Of a stretch of DNA of 64,000 bases, positions 18,039 through 26,480 are shown one piece after another. The stretch is taken from positions 372,001-436,000 of the forward strand of contig NZ_LSGQ01000001.1 in NCBI RefSeq assembly GCF_001675285.1. Direction: 5' to 3'. This DNA is from Elizabethkingia miricola (lineage in GTDB: Bacteria; Bacteroidota; Bacteroidia; Flavobacteriales; Weeksellaceae). The notes below the pieces were generated by a model. It worked only from the letters and a program-made list of their open reading frames with translations. It was not told the DNA's origin and searched no databases. Numbering within the stretch: the stretch's first letter is position 1; every line of letters starts with the position of its first letter. Both the position numbers and the translations under genes were made by a program.

Positions 18039-18062
18039 ATTTTTACCAATATTGGTAAAAAT
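18039..18062. repeat. Perfect 24-bp palindrome
   Basis: ATTTTTACCAAT (18039-18050) is followed without spacer by its exact reverse complement (18051-18062). It lies between the trxB terminator and tRNA-Ser. It is too symmetrical to be chance in ordinary AT-rich sequence and could be a dimer-binding operator. No adjacent gene start explains it. Confidence 0.6.
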
Positions 18063-18100
18063 AAAATGCACTAAGTCTTAATCAAAACTTAGTGCATTTT
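18063..18100 (-). terminator. Terminator of trxB
   Basis: A 14-bp perfect stem AAAATGCACTAAGT (18063-18076) pairs with ACTTAGTGCATTTT (18087-18100). It lies 28 bp downstream of the trxB stop on the minus strand. Confidence 0.85.
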
Positions 18101-18128
18101 TATAATTAAATTTTATTCAAATCGAATC

Positions 18129-19079
18129 TTAATTCTCAACATGCTCAAGGCCGCTAAGATATTTCTCAGCATCCATCGCTGCCATACAACCACTTCCCGC
18201 AGCTGTAATTGCCTGTCTATAGATATGATCCTGAACATCTCCTGCTGCAAATACACCAGGAAGGTTTGTTCTCGTAGATCCTTTTTCTGTAAGGATATAA
18301 CCATTTTCATCTAAATCAAGCTGACCACCAAAAACTTCTGTATTAGGCTTGTGACCGATTGCTATGAAAATACCGTGAACATCTATTGTAGATTTCTCAT
18401 TGGTAACATTATTAATTGCTACAGCTCTTTCTACAAGGTTATTTTCACCTTCAATAGCTACTAGCTCATGATTGAATTTCACTTCAATATTAGAAGTATT
18501 CATTACACGATGAACCATAGCTTTAGAAGCACGGAAATGATCTTTACGAACCAACATAATCACCTTATTACAGATCTTGGACAGATAAGTCGCTTCTTCA
18601 GCAGCAGTATCTCCTGCTCCAACAACAACAACATCTTTTCCTTTGTAAAAGAAACCATCACAAGTAGCGCATGCAGATACACCTCCACCACTGTATTTTT
18701 TCTCGTCGTCTAATCCAAGATATTTAGCTGTTGCTCCTGTAGAAATAATTACAGTTTTAGCCAGTATTTCACGACTACCTGTGCTTAGCTTGTGTATACC
18801 ACCTGCTTCTTTAGCAAATTCTACAGTGCTAATCATCTCATAGTGAACTTTAGTTTCAAAACGCTCCGCTTGTTTTTGCAAATCCATCATCATTTCAGGT
18901 CCTGTAATTCCTGATGGATATCCCGGAAAGTTTTCTACTTCGGTTGTTGTAGTTAATTGCCCTCCCGGTTCAAGTCCGGTAAACAGTTCTGGCTTCATGT
19001 CTGCTCTTGCAGCGTAAATAGCTGCTGTAAATCCTGCAGGCCCAGAGCCTACGATCACACAATCTAAAATATTTTCCAT
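18129..19079 (-). CDS. trxB: Thioredoxin-disulfide reductase TrxB
   Basis: The cytoplasmic NADPH-dependent flavoenzyme that reduces thioredoxin. The 316-residue length is typical. FAD-binding GSGPAGFTAA is at 11-20, the redox pair CATC at 137-140, NADPH-binding GAGDTAAEEA follows, and the C-terminal FAD motif is GVFAAGDVQD. It ends before a strong terminator. Codon use is like its neighbours. Confidence 0.96.
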   Translation of the reverse strand: MENILDCVIVGSGPAGFTAAIYAARADMKPELFTGLEPGGQLTTTTEVENFPGYPSGITGPEMMMDLQKQAERFETKVHYEMISTVEFAKEAGGIHKLSTGSREILAKTVIISTGATAKYLGLDDEKKYSGGGVSACATCDGFFYKGKDVVVVGAGDTAAEEATYLSKICNKVIMLVRKDHFRASKAMVHRVMNTSNIEVKFNHELVAIEGENNLVERAVAINNVTNEKSTIDVHGIFIAIGHKPNTEVFGGQLDLDENGYILTEKGSTRTNLPGVFAAGDVQDHIYRQAITAAGSGCMAAMDAEKYLSGLEHVEN

Positions 19080-19265
19080 ATAATCTCAGTTCGGATACAA
19101 ATTTCGGTAATCTTATATTACTTTGTCAAATTTTAATATTGAGTTTTATCAATAACTTTTATAGCAAATAATTAATAAAGTTTGTTGGATTTATAAATTA
19201 TTAGGTGTACGTTTCTACACCATCATAACTACGTTATTATATTTCCTTATTATTAATCGTTAAAA

Positions 19266-20303
19266 TTATACTTTTACCTTCGTCTTATCAACATTTAATA
19301 TCTTATAAACCATTTCGGTAAGTAACTCTGCATCATCTGTATTATGAGCTCCTAATCCTTTACTCTTCATATCCATTTCCCGCAAAACAGAAATAATACG
19401 CGTAGCATGCTTCATAGGGTAAAATTTAGCAGACTGCTCATAATCTTTCAGAAAATATGGATTTACACCCATCGCTGAAGCCATAGCAGCGGCAGGCTGT
19501 CCGCGCATAGCATGATACATTAATATATTGTTGAAGTAATTGAATAAATTGCCTATAATCAGCAGCAAAGGATTAGTCTTCACATTTTTACCCATATAAT
19601 AGGCAATCCTCATAGATCTTTCAGCATCTTTTACTCCTAAAGCCTTTTGAAGTTCAAAAACATTATAATCTTTACTAATCCCTATATGAAGCTCTACAAG
19701 CTTTCCATCAAGTTCTTCTCCGGGTTTCAGAATCAATTTCAGCTTATTGAGCTCATTAGATATTCTTGACAAATCATTCCCCAGATACTCAGCGAGAAGA
19801 TGAGAAATATTCGGAGCGGTTTTAATGCCAAAAGCCTGAATTTGTTGTTGAATCCAAGCTGCCAACTGATAGTCTTTAACAGATTCACTGTAGTACAGCC
19901 AGTTATTCTTATCAAGTTGTTTTATAAATTTCTTACGAGAATCAATTTTTTTATATTTATGAGCAAACACCAGAATAGTAGATTCTACTGGTTGCTCAAT
20001 ATATTTTAGCAGAATATCACTCTCCTCTTCGTTTAATTTCAGATCCTGGGCTTCTTTTACAATAATCAGCTGCTTATCCCCCATCATAGGATACTGCCTC
20101 GCTAGTGAAAGCACTTCCCCATAAGAGGTATCTTTACCATACACAACAGTTTGATTGAAAGCTTTTTCATCTTCCGTCAGCACATCATTCTCCAGTGATT
20201 TTATTGCTACATCTATAAAGTAAGGTTCTTCACCATGAAAAAAATAGATAGGCTGAAATGCCTTATTTTTAATATTTTTGAGGATGTTTTCTAAATCTTT
20301 CAT
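19266..20303 (-). CDS. holA: DNA polymerase III subunit delta
   Basis: The clamp-loader delta subunit that opens the sliding clamp. The 345-residue protein shows the family N-terminus QPIYFFHGEEPYFIDVA, the D-loop region MMGDKQLIIVKEA, LSRISNELNKL and a C-terminal helical collar domain with MGVNPYFLKDY. Its ATG is only 5 bp from the divergent gene start at 20309, so its promoter must lie inside that gene. Confidence 0.95.
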   Translation of the reverse strand: MKDLENILKNIKNKAFQPIYFFHGEEPYFIDVAIKSLENDVLTEDEKAFNQTVVYGKDTSYGEVLSLARQYPMMGDKQLIIVKEAQDLKLNEEESDILLKYIEQPVESTILVFAHKYKKIDSRKKFIKQLDKNNWLYYSESVKDYQLAAWIQQQIQAFGIKTAPNISHLLAEYLGNDLSRISNELNKLKLILKPGEELDGKLVELHIGISKDYNVFELQKALGVKDAERSMRIAYYMGKNVKTNPLLLIIGNLFNYFNNILMYHAMRGQPAAAMASAMGVNPYFLKDYEQSAKFYPMKHATRIISVLREMDMKSKGLGAHNTDDAELLTEMVYKILNVDKTKVKV

Positions 20304-20308
20304 AATCT

Positions 20309-20743
20309 ATGCAACTGCCTAAACTTAATTTCAGCAAACAATTTGATTTTCAATTCAGGCAGGACAAAGATAAGTTTTTTATTTATGATGTACTGCGCAA
20401 AAAGTACCTTTTGCTAACCCCTGAAGAATGGGTACGCCAGCACTGGATCCAACACTTTCTCAGTCTGAAAACTTATGCTCCTTCTGCTCTGATAGCAGAA
20501 AAAAAAATAGAATTAAACGGACTTACCAAAAGGATAGATTTATTGGTTACTGAAAAAACTCAACCAAAAATCCTTATAGAGTGTAAAGCACCACAAATAA
20601 AACTTTCTGAAAAAACTTTTGAACAAACAGCCCGATATAATTCGGTATTAGGGGCAGGAGAAATTATTCTAAGTAATGGTTTACAACATATTTACGCAAG
20701 CTTAACACAAAATGGTTATCAGTTTAGTAATTTTGATACATAG
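20309..20743 (+). CDS. HsdR-N-terminal-like (PD-(D/E)XK fold) small protein
   Basis: A 144-residue protein beginning MQLPKLNF. The central part matches the N-terminal domain of type I restriction R subunits: KRIDLLV followed by ILIECKAP, i.e. the D...ExK nuclease core. It lacks helicase motifs and no restriction partners are nearby, so it is a stand-alone domain, a type commonly found beside holA in this phylum. A nucleic-acid role is inferred from fold only. Confidence 0.85.
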   Translation: MQLPKLNFSKQFDFQFRQDKDKFFIYDVLRKKYLLLTPEEWVRQHWIQHFLSLKTYAPSALIAEKKIELNGLTKRIDLLVTEKTQPKILIECKAPQIKLSEKTFEQTARYNSVLGAGEIILSNGLQHIYASLTQNGYQFSNFDT

Positions 20744-20797
20744 ATTCCGGATTGAGGCATAAATATTGATGCCACTTTTAAGAAACAACTAATCACC

Positions 20798-21406
20798 ATG
20801 ACAAAAAAACATTATATTTTTATACTTCTGATGCTATTTCCTTTTGCAAAAGCTCAGGATATCCATGAGATCAGACTGTTTCAAAAGAGTAAGAACTTTA
20901 TTATCTTTTTCAATATAGATAACACCTATATTGCGATGGATTCACAGGGAAAAGTGTTATCACTTTTTCAAAAAAGTAAAATCCCGGGATATTTCGATAA
21001 TATAATCACACCAAACGGGCAATCAGTTAGCACAACTGAAGACTCAGATTTTGATTACACAAAGGATAATGATAATCCTATAATCAAGAGTTCAAATAAC
21101 AACAATATTGAGTACTACACTAGCTTTACTTCGAATGATCGAGGTAAAATAAAAGCTGTTAATGGAGAAACACTTCAATATTACAGTGAACTTAGTGATG
21201 GTTTAACAGGTAATATAAAATCTATTGGAAACATAAATTTCAGTTATTACGGCTCTTTCAACAACTATGAAAAAGGAAAAATAAAGTCCATTGGTAATAT
21301 TACATTTTCATATTTCAATGAATTTGATTCATATAAAACCGGAAAAATAAAATCAATAAAAGGAAATAATAACAACACCAATATCACTATTATCAATGAT
21401 TATTAA
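20798..21406 (+). CDS. Exported protein built from 22-residue tandem repeats
   Basis: A 202-residue protein with a signal peptide (cleavage at KAQ/D, residue 20). Residues 94-181 are four exact-length 22-residue units (94-115, 116-137, 138-159, 160-181), the last three starting G-(K/N)-I-K-(A/S)-(V/I), plus a fifth partial start at 182, each with a YY/YF/FSY core. This suggests a beta-solenoid or stacked-hairpin structure. A Gly/Asn-rich tail follows. The 3' end overlaps the HAD hydrolase gene by 11 bp. Family not recognised. Confidence 0.75.
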   Translation: MTKKHYIFILLMLFPFAKAQDIHEIRLFQKSKNFIIFFNIDNTYIAMDSQGKVLSLFQKSKIPGYFDNIITPNGQSVSTTEDSDFDYTKDNDNPIIKSSNNNNIEYYTSFTSNDRGKIKAVNGETLQYYSELSDGLTGNIKSIGNINFSYYGSFNNYEKGKIKSIGNITFSYFNEFDSYKTGKIKSIKGNNNNTNITIINDY

Positions 21407-21995
21407 GAACATTATATTCGACTTCGGCGGTGTCCTTATGGACTGGAATCCTAAGTATCTCTATCAGAATGTCTTCAACTCCGAGGAAGAAATGGATTAC
21501 TTCCTGGACAATATTGCTACATTAAAATGGAATGCTGAACAAGATCGTGGGCGCAGTTTTCAGGAAGCTACAGAAATATTACAAAATCAATATCCGGAAT
21601 TTTCAAAAGAAATAGCTCTATACTATAGCCAGTGGCCCGTAATGTTAAAAGGAACTATTGAAAAAAATGTAGATATACTTCGTAATCTGCATGGTCGATA
21701 TCAACTCTATGGCCTTACCAACTGGTCGGCTGAGTCCTTTCCTTATGCTTACAAAAATTATGATTTCTTTAGTCTTTTTAATGGTATAGTAGTATCCGGA
21801 GAAGAAAAGCTTATTAAGCCCGATGAACGGATCTACGAACTCCTACTGAACAGGTACAACCTCAACGCATCGGAATGCCTTTTTATAGATGACAATTATG
21901 AAAACATTAGAACCGCTCAAGCAATGGACTTTAATACTATCCATCTGACTCCGGAAACAATTCTTCGGGAAGAATTACTAAAATTCAATATATAA
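21396..21995 (+). CDS. HAD-superfamily hydrolase (YihX-like)
   Basis: A 199-residue cytoplasmic phosphatase-type enzyme. HAD motif I is FDFGGVLMDWN (residues 8-18), where Gly replaces the usual second Asp as in the YihX/2-haloacid-dehalogenase branch. Motif II is LTNWS, motif III is LIKPDERIY, motif IV is FIDDNYEN. The substrate is unknown; sugar-phosphate is common in the branch. Translation is probably coupled to the preceding repeat protein (11-bp overlap). Confidence 0.87.
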   Translation: MIIKNIIFDFGGVLMDWNPKYLYQNVFNSEEEMDYFLDNIATLKWNAEQDRGRSFQEATEILQNQYPEFSKEIALYYSQWPVMLKGTIEKNVDILRNLHGRYQLYGLTNWSAESFPYAYKNYDFFSLFNGIVVSGEEKLIKPDERIYELLLNRYNLNASECLFIDDNYENIRTAQAMDFNTIHLTPETILREELLKFNI

Positions 21996-22035
21996 AATCA
22001 AAAGAATCATTCGCTCGAATGATTCTTTTGATTTT
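21994..22035 (+). terminator. Very long perfect terminator hairpin
   Basis: A 20-bp perfect stem (21994-22013 with 22016-22035) and a 2-nt loop begins inside the HAD stop codon. It is flanked by A and T runs. Confidence 0.85.
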
Positions 22036-22040
22036 ACAAA

Positions 22041-22320
22041 ACAGGCAGATGCAATACACTAACCAACAATCTGCCTGTAAGTACTACAAACAATAAACAA
22101 CATTATGAAAAATAAAACCTGGCATTTGACAGGAAGTTGTTTGCAGTATTCCAATTACGCCTTATAAATCTGCTCCGGTAGTTATGATAATTGCTGATAA
22201 TTTTATTTAATGAAAGAGCTTCATTAGGTGGTTGAAACCGGAGCAGAAGGGATTATAAAACAAATTTCATTATTCATATCTGACACTTTTATGTGCAACC
22301 GAAAACTTCAATATGAATCC
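22041..22320. other. Gene-free region with consecutive inverted repeats (possible structured RNA)
   Basis: Inverted repeats follow each other. ACAGGCAGAT (22041-22050) pairs with ATCTGCCTGT (22069-22078). TCTGCTCCGGT (22169-22179) pairs with ACCGGAGCAGA (22237-22247) and encloses TAATGAA/TTCATTA (22208-22226). ATTCATAT (22272-22279) pairs with ATATGAAT (22311-22318). The heptamer TTATAAA flanks the 79-nt middle element (22162-22168 and 22253-22259), as a target duplication might. The gap 21996-22813 has no credible ORF. This could be an sRNA, several leaders, or a MITE-like repeat. Confidence 0.45.
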
Positions 22321-22559
22321 TGACTTTCTTTATGCAAGGTATATTTTCCTTTATACAATCTAAAGAAAAACATATTTCATTTCCTTACGGCATTTATTCT
22401 GATTTACTACGTAAAAGTTAAAACAACTATTTACACAGAGTTTGAATAAACATTTTCAATCATTTTTTGAATAAATATATCCTGAACAAGATCCGATAAG
22501 ATGTACATAAGTACCTATAAGCAAGAAATCGTGATAAATTAAAATTCAAATAAAAAAGC

Positions 22560-22600
22560 AAACGGGCCATCAAAAAAGATTTTTGATGGTCCGTTTTATA
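22560..22600. terminator. Bidirectional terminator-like hairpin downstream of cco genes
   Basis: AAACGGGCCATC (22560-22571) pairs with GATGGTCCGTTT (22585-22596), one G-U pair, with A/T runs extending the stem and tails both ways. It could end transcription from ccoP (minus), or a transcript from the upstream gap (plus). Confidence 0.7.
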
Positions 22601-22654
22601 AAAAAAACGATTGAAAAAATGATGATGAAGTTATTCTATCATCAGGATTTTAAA

Positions 22655-22709
22655 AATTCTATCTCAAGTTGCTGATCAGTAAAATGCTTTATGCAAATGA
22701 GATAGAATT
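22655..22709. repeat. 12-bp inverted repeat beyond ccoP
   Basis: AATTCTATCTCA (22655-22666) and TGAGATAGAATT (22698-22709) are perfect inverted copies with a 31-nt spacer. The remainder to 22813 contains degenerate GTTGACAGTTAGCAG-like sequence and no ORF. Confidence 0.5.
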
Positions 22710-22813
22710 CAGGAGACATATCTTACTGGTTGACAGTTAGCAGTATACAGTTGATATTTATGGATATACTAATTTGGCAGGTACTGTTCACTACTAACCG
22801 ACAACTCTTTAAT

Positions 22814-23692
22814 TTATTTTTCCCATTTAACCTCTTCTCCCTGAGGGGAAGCTCCTCCTTGCTCAACCTTCACAGGAGGAGTTTCCTGATTAATATGGTA
22901 TACATAAGCTGCAATCTTTTCTGCATCTCTGCCGGAGATTGTACCATCTTTAATAAATGGTCTCATCGTTGGATTATTAGGAGATCCATTTTCCAGCATC
23001 CAGAATACATTATGAAATACATCTTTTTCTTTTACATTGATCCAATAATTATCTGTCAGGTTGGGTCCTATTCCACCTTTACCTCCTTCTGAGTGGCAGG
23101 TTGCGCAATTGGTTTTGAATAGCTGCTCTCCTTCAGCAATATTAGAAGGATCATATTTAGCAGTTTCAAGTGTTATTTTTGGTGCTGTTTTCTCATATTC
23201 TTCGATAGAAGCCAGCATTGTTTTATGTTCTTTTTCGTATTCTGCATCCTGATGAGCATAATCTGTGAATACATAAGCCAGCATATAAATCACACAGAAG
23301 ATATTTCCGAAGTAGAATAAACCTATCCACCATTTGGGCAAAGCATTATCAAGCTCTGTAATCCCATCGAAACCGTGGTCTATAATAAGATCAGTTTCTT
23401 CTTTCTGAGACTGCTTTTTAACAGCAGAATTCCATAATCTTCGCAAAAAAGGAATCTTTTTTTGCTCCAGATAAAGCTTCTTATCTTCATCCGTTAACTT
23501 CTTAAAGTTTTCGTTCTCTACAAGATCCTGAAGGGAACTCACTATTAACAATAGTAAAGCTGACATGATCACTACAACCCAGAAATAGGGAGATGTAAGG
23601 TAATGAACCTCGGGAGCAAACATCTCGAAAGCTAAAGCTATCAGGCAGAATGTAAGCACTATATAAACTGAAATCGGTGTTCTTACTTTCAT
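22814..23692 (-). CDS. ccoP: cbb3-type cytochrome c oxidase, CcoP subunit (mono-haem)
   Basis: A membrane-anchored cytochrome c subunit of the cbb3 oxidase. The 292-residue protein has two N-terminal hydrophobic segments, a charged middle region, another membrane helix (WWIGLFYFGNIFCVIYML) and one C-terminal cytochrome c domain with CATCH near residue 197 and distal Met in NPTMRPF. Proteobacterial CcoP has two haem motifs; only one is present here, as is usual in Bacteroidota. It lies 17 bp after ccoNO; no ccoQ is inserted. Confidence 0.93.
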   Translation of the reverse strand: MKVRTPISVYIVLTFCLIALAFEMFAPEVHYLTSPYFWVVVIMSALLLLIVSSLQDLVENENFKKLTDEDKKLYLEQKKIPFLRRLWNSAVKKQSQKEETDLIIDHGFDGITELDNALPKWWIGLFYFGNIFCVIYMLAYVFTDYAHQDAEYEKEHKTMLASIEEYEKTAPKITLETAKYDPSNIAEGEQLFKTNCATCHSEGGKGGIGPNLTDNYWINVKEKDVFHNVFWMLENGSPNNPTMRPFIKDGTISGRDAEKIAAYVYHINQETPPVKVEQGGASPQGEEVKWEK

Positions 23693-23709
23693 AACTAAAT
23701 TATTTAAAG

Positions 23710-25983
23710 TTATTTAATAGAGGCTGTTTGTACATCTGTAGTCTTAATGTCTACCCCAAGTCTCTGCAGATAAGCGATAAGTGCTACAATTTCTCTCTTC
23801 TCTATAGGAATAAATTTGTCACCTTTGGCAATTTTTTCCTGTGCTACCTGCTCTTTAATATCTGCAGCTTCAGAGTAAATTTTCTGTACGATTACACTAG
23901 CCTGATTATCGGCCCAAGCATTTGCAGAATCTATCTGTGCTTTGGTATATGGTACATCAAATGCATTTTTCATTAGCTTCATTTTGTTTACCATTTCCGA
24001 GCGATCCAGTTCATTTGTAATCAACCATGGGAAACGTGGCATAATAGAACCTGCTGATGTTACTCTTGGGTTATACATGTGTTTAAAGTGCCATGAATCT
24101 GGGTTTTTATTACCTTCTCTTTGTAAATCCGGTCCAGTTCTCTTAGATCCCCATAAGAAAGGTCTGTCATATATAAACTCTCCTGCTTTAGAATACTGTC
24201 CATTTTTACCATCAAATCTCACAATCTCATCACGGAAAGGTCTTATCATCTGAGAGTGGCAAGAGTTACATCCTTCACGGATATATAAATCTCTACCTTC
24301 TAATTCTAATGGTGAATATGGCTTAACAGCTGCTATATTTGGTACATTACTCTTCACACTCAGAGTAGGGATAATTTCAACCGCACCTCCTATTGCCAGT
24401 GTAACAAATGCTCCGATGGACAATACTGTTGGCATTCTTTCAATCCATAAGTGAACCGGCTCGCCATCTTTTCTGTCATTACCAATAACTGCTAACGCTG
24501 GTGCTTCTGCAGGAACATTTTTCTCAAACACTCCTTTTCTTACTGTCTTGAATACATTCACGACCATTAATATCGCCCCTGTCAGGTATAATATCCCACC
24601 AAGGAATCTCAACTTAAAGTATGGAATAATCGCTGTTACGGTATCCAACCAGTTCTTGTACATCAAAGTACCATCCGGGTTAAATTGTTTCCACATCAAA
24701 CCTTGTGTGAAACCAGAGATATACATTGGTACTGCATAGAAAATAATTCCCAGAGTCCCCAGCCAGAAATGCCAGTTAGCTAATTTCACAGACCATAGTT
24801 TCGTTTTCCACATTAATGGTACAAGGAAATATATAATACCGAAGGCCATAAAACCATTCCATCCTAGTGCACCTAAGTGTACGTGACCAATTACCCAGTC
24901 GGTATAGTGACCAATTTTATTTAGAGATTTAGTTGCTAAAAGCGGTCCTTCGAATGTTGCCATACCATAACATGTAACAGCTACTACGAAGAATTTAAGT
25001 ACCGGATTTTCTCTTACTTTATCCCAAGCTCCTCTTAGTGTTAGTAGTCCATTTAGCATACCTCCCCAAGACGGTGCGATAAGCATGATGGAGAAACCTG
25101 TTCCTAATGCCTGAGCCCAACCAGGTAAAGAAGTATACTGAAGGTGGTGAGGACCTGCCCATAGATATACAAAGATTAGAGACCAGAAGTGGATAATAGA
25201 TAATTTATAAGAAAATACTGGTCTGTCCGCTGCTTTCGGCATAAAGTAGTACATAAGTCCCAATACCGGTGTTGTCAGTACGAACGCTACCGCATTATGA
25301 CCATACCACCATTGTACTAATGCATCTTTTACCCCTGCATATACTGAATATGATTTCCAGAAGTTTAACGGAACTTCTAAGTTGTTTACAATGTGAAGTA
25401 AAGCTACCCCAATCCATGTTGCAATAAAGAACCAGATTGCTACATATAAATGTCTTACTCTTCTCTTAGCAATCGTGCCAAACATATTGATACCGAAGAT
25501 AACCCATGAGAAAGTAATTAGAATGTCGATAGGCCATTCATGCTCTGCATATTCTTTAGATGTATTAATCCCCATAAGGAAAGTGATAACCACACTTACA
25601 ATCATTAACTGCCAAGACCAGAAATGTATCCATGAAAGTGTATCACTGTACATTCTGGTTTTCAGTAGTCTCTGCATACTGTAATAAGCACCGCAGAAAA
25701 ACGAGTTACACACAAAAGCAAAAATCACTGCACTGGTATGCAGCATTCTTATTCTGCCGAAACCAAGTGCTCCTTGTGTATTAATTAGTCCCTGAATATT
25801 TCCGCTTCTTAAACTCTGAATCGTCGTATCATCCGTACCGAAGAGGAATTCCGGTAATTCAGGGTAGAACAACATTAAAGCTGCCGTAAGCCCAAGAAGA
25901 AAGCCTACGAGACCGAACGCTATTGTCGCATATAAAAATGCCCGAACAATATTGTTGTCATAATGAAACTTTTGCGCCTCCAT
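23710..25983 (-). CDS. ccoN: Fused cbb3 oxidase subunits CcoN-CcoO
   Basis: The terminal oxidase core that reduces O2 and pumps protons. In 757 residues an N-terminal ~480-residue CcoN part has 12 or more helices and the haem/Cu ligand histidines (RMLHTSAV, WWYGHNAVAF, AGPHHLQYT, GHVHLGALGWNG). A C-terminal CcoO part has a CNSCH haem c motif near residue 573 and MPRFPWL. Fusion of N and O is the Bacteroidota arrangement. It is the first gene with ccoP following. ccoS, ccoG and ccoI are not in this window. It diverges from an XRE regulator. Confidence 0.95.
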   Translation of the reverse strand: MEAQKFHYDNNIVRAFLYATIAFGLVGFLLGLTAALMLFYPELPEFLFGTDDTTIQSLRSGNIQGLINTQGALGFGRIRMLHTSAVIFAFVCNSFFCGAYYSMQRLLKTRMYSDTLSWIHFWSWQLMIVSVVITFLMGINTSKEYAEHEWPIDILITFSWVIFGINMFGTIAKRRVRHLYVAIWFFIATWIGVALLHIVNNLEVPLNFWKSYSVYAGVKDALVQWWYGHNAVAFVLTTPVLGLMYYFMPKAADRPVFSYKLSIIHFWSLIFVYLWAGPHHLQYTSLPGWAQALGTGFSIMLIAPSWGGMLNGLLTLRGAWDKVRENPVLKFFVVAVTCYGMATFEGPLLATKSLNKIGHYTDWVIGHVHLGALGWNGFMAFGIIYFLVPLMWKTKLWSVKLANWHFWLGTLGIIFYAVPMYISGFTQGLMWKQFNPDGTLMYKNWLDTVTAIIPYFKLRFLGGILYLTGAILMVVNVFKTVRKGVFEKNVPAEAPALAVIGNDRKDGEPVHLWIERMPTVLSIGAFVTLAIGGAVEIIPTLSVKSNVPNIAAVKPYSPLELEGRDLYIREGCNSCHSQMIRPFRDEIVRFDGKNGQYSKAGEFIYDRPFLWGSKRTGPDLQREGNKNPDSWHFKHMYNPRVTSAGSIMPRFPWLITNELDRSEMVNKMKLMKNAFDVPYTKAQIDSANAWADNQASVIVQKIYSEAADIKEQVAQEKIAKGDKFIPIEKREIVALIAYLQRLGVDIKTTDVQTASIK

Positions 25984-26083
25984 TTTTCTACTGTATTTAT
26001 TTTATAAGGTTATATTCCACTAACTGATTAGCAAAAAATAGCTAAAGAATTACGCTGAAAACAGTATTTTCCACCTGTTTTAT

Positions 26084-26112
26084 TTGTGTTTCAAAGGTAT
26101 TCGTTATCTTTG
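26084..26112 (+). promoter_or_regulatory. Consensus promoter of the XRE regulator
   Basis: TTG (26084-26086), 18-nt spacer, TATCTTTG (26105-26112): a perfect match to the phylum consensus, 57 bp before the start codon. Confidence 0.8.
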
Positions 26113-26113
26113 T

Positions 26114-26159
26114 GGTGTACCAGTAGACCAACTACTAAAGTATACCGAAATCTACTAAA
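26114..26159 (+). promoter_or_regulatory. Operator-like repeats/hairpin in the XRE gene leader
   Basis: GGTGTAC (26114-26120) pairs with GTATACC (26140-26146) around an inner AGTAG/CTACT stem (26122-26136). CTACTAAA occurs at 26132-26139 and again at 26152-26159, exactly 20 bp apart, with an inverted AGTAGA at 26122. Such spacing on one face of the helix suggests an autoregulatory site. Confidence 0.45.
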
Positions 26160-26169
26160 AGCATAAGCG

Positions 26170-26460
26170 ATGAAAGAATGTGGCAACAGTATCAGACAAA
26201 TCCGGAGAAATAAAGATTTAACCCAGGAGTATATGGCTCTGGAGTTAGGAATCTCCCAAAAAGCATATTCTGATTTAGAAAATTGCAAAGTCAAAATGAA
26301 TATGACAACCTTACTAAAAGTTGCAGATATACTGGAGATTAGCCCCTCCGAAATTTGCAGCCTTTCAGGAAATTGCACCAACGATATGCAGCAGAAACAT
26401 GAAAGTCTTATAGACTATCTGAAGCAGAATAACATCCAGGTTCCGGATGAATATTTGTAA
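26170..26460 (+). CDS. XRE-family helix-turn-helix regulator
   Basis: A 96-residue DNA-binding protein. Residues 7-62 form a Cro/CI-type HTH (IRQIRRNKDLTQEYMALELGISQKAYSDLE), followed by a short helical tail. It has no sensor domain. It diverges from the ccoNO operon across 186 bp and is convergent with the RHH/SPFH pair. It may regulate itself and/or the oxidase, inferred from position only. Confidence 0.85.
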   Translation: MKECGNSIRQIRRNKDLTQEYMALELGISQKAYSDLENCKVKMNMTTLLKVADILEISPSEICSLSGNCTNDMQQKHESLIDYLKQNNIQVPDEYL

Positions 26461-26480
26461 TTACAATAAGAAAAGTATAT

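Noticed and set aside
20309-20743. A type I restriction-modification system
   Set aside because: Only the HsdR N-terminal-like domain is present; there are no helicase, HsdM or HsdS genes nearby.
22160-22260. SRP RNA, tmRNA or RNase P RNA in the 22 kb gap
   Set aside because: None of the conserved sequence blocks of those RNAs is present, although the region contains strong inverted repeats.
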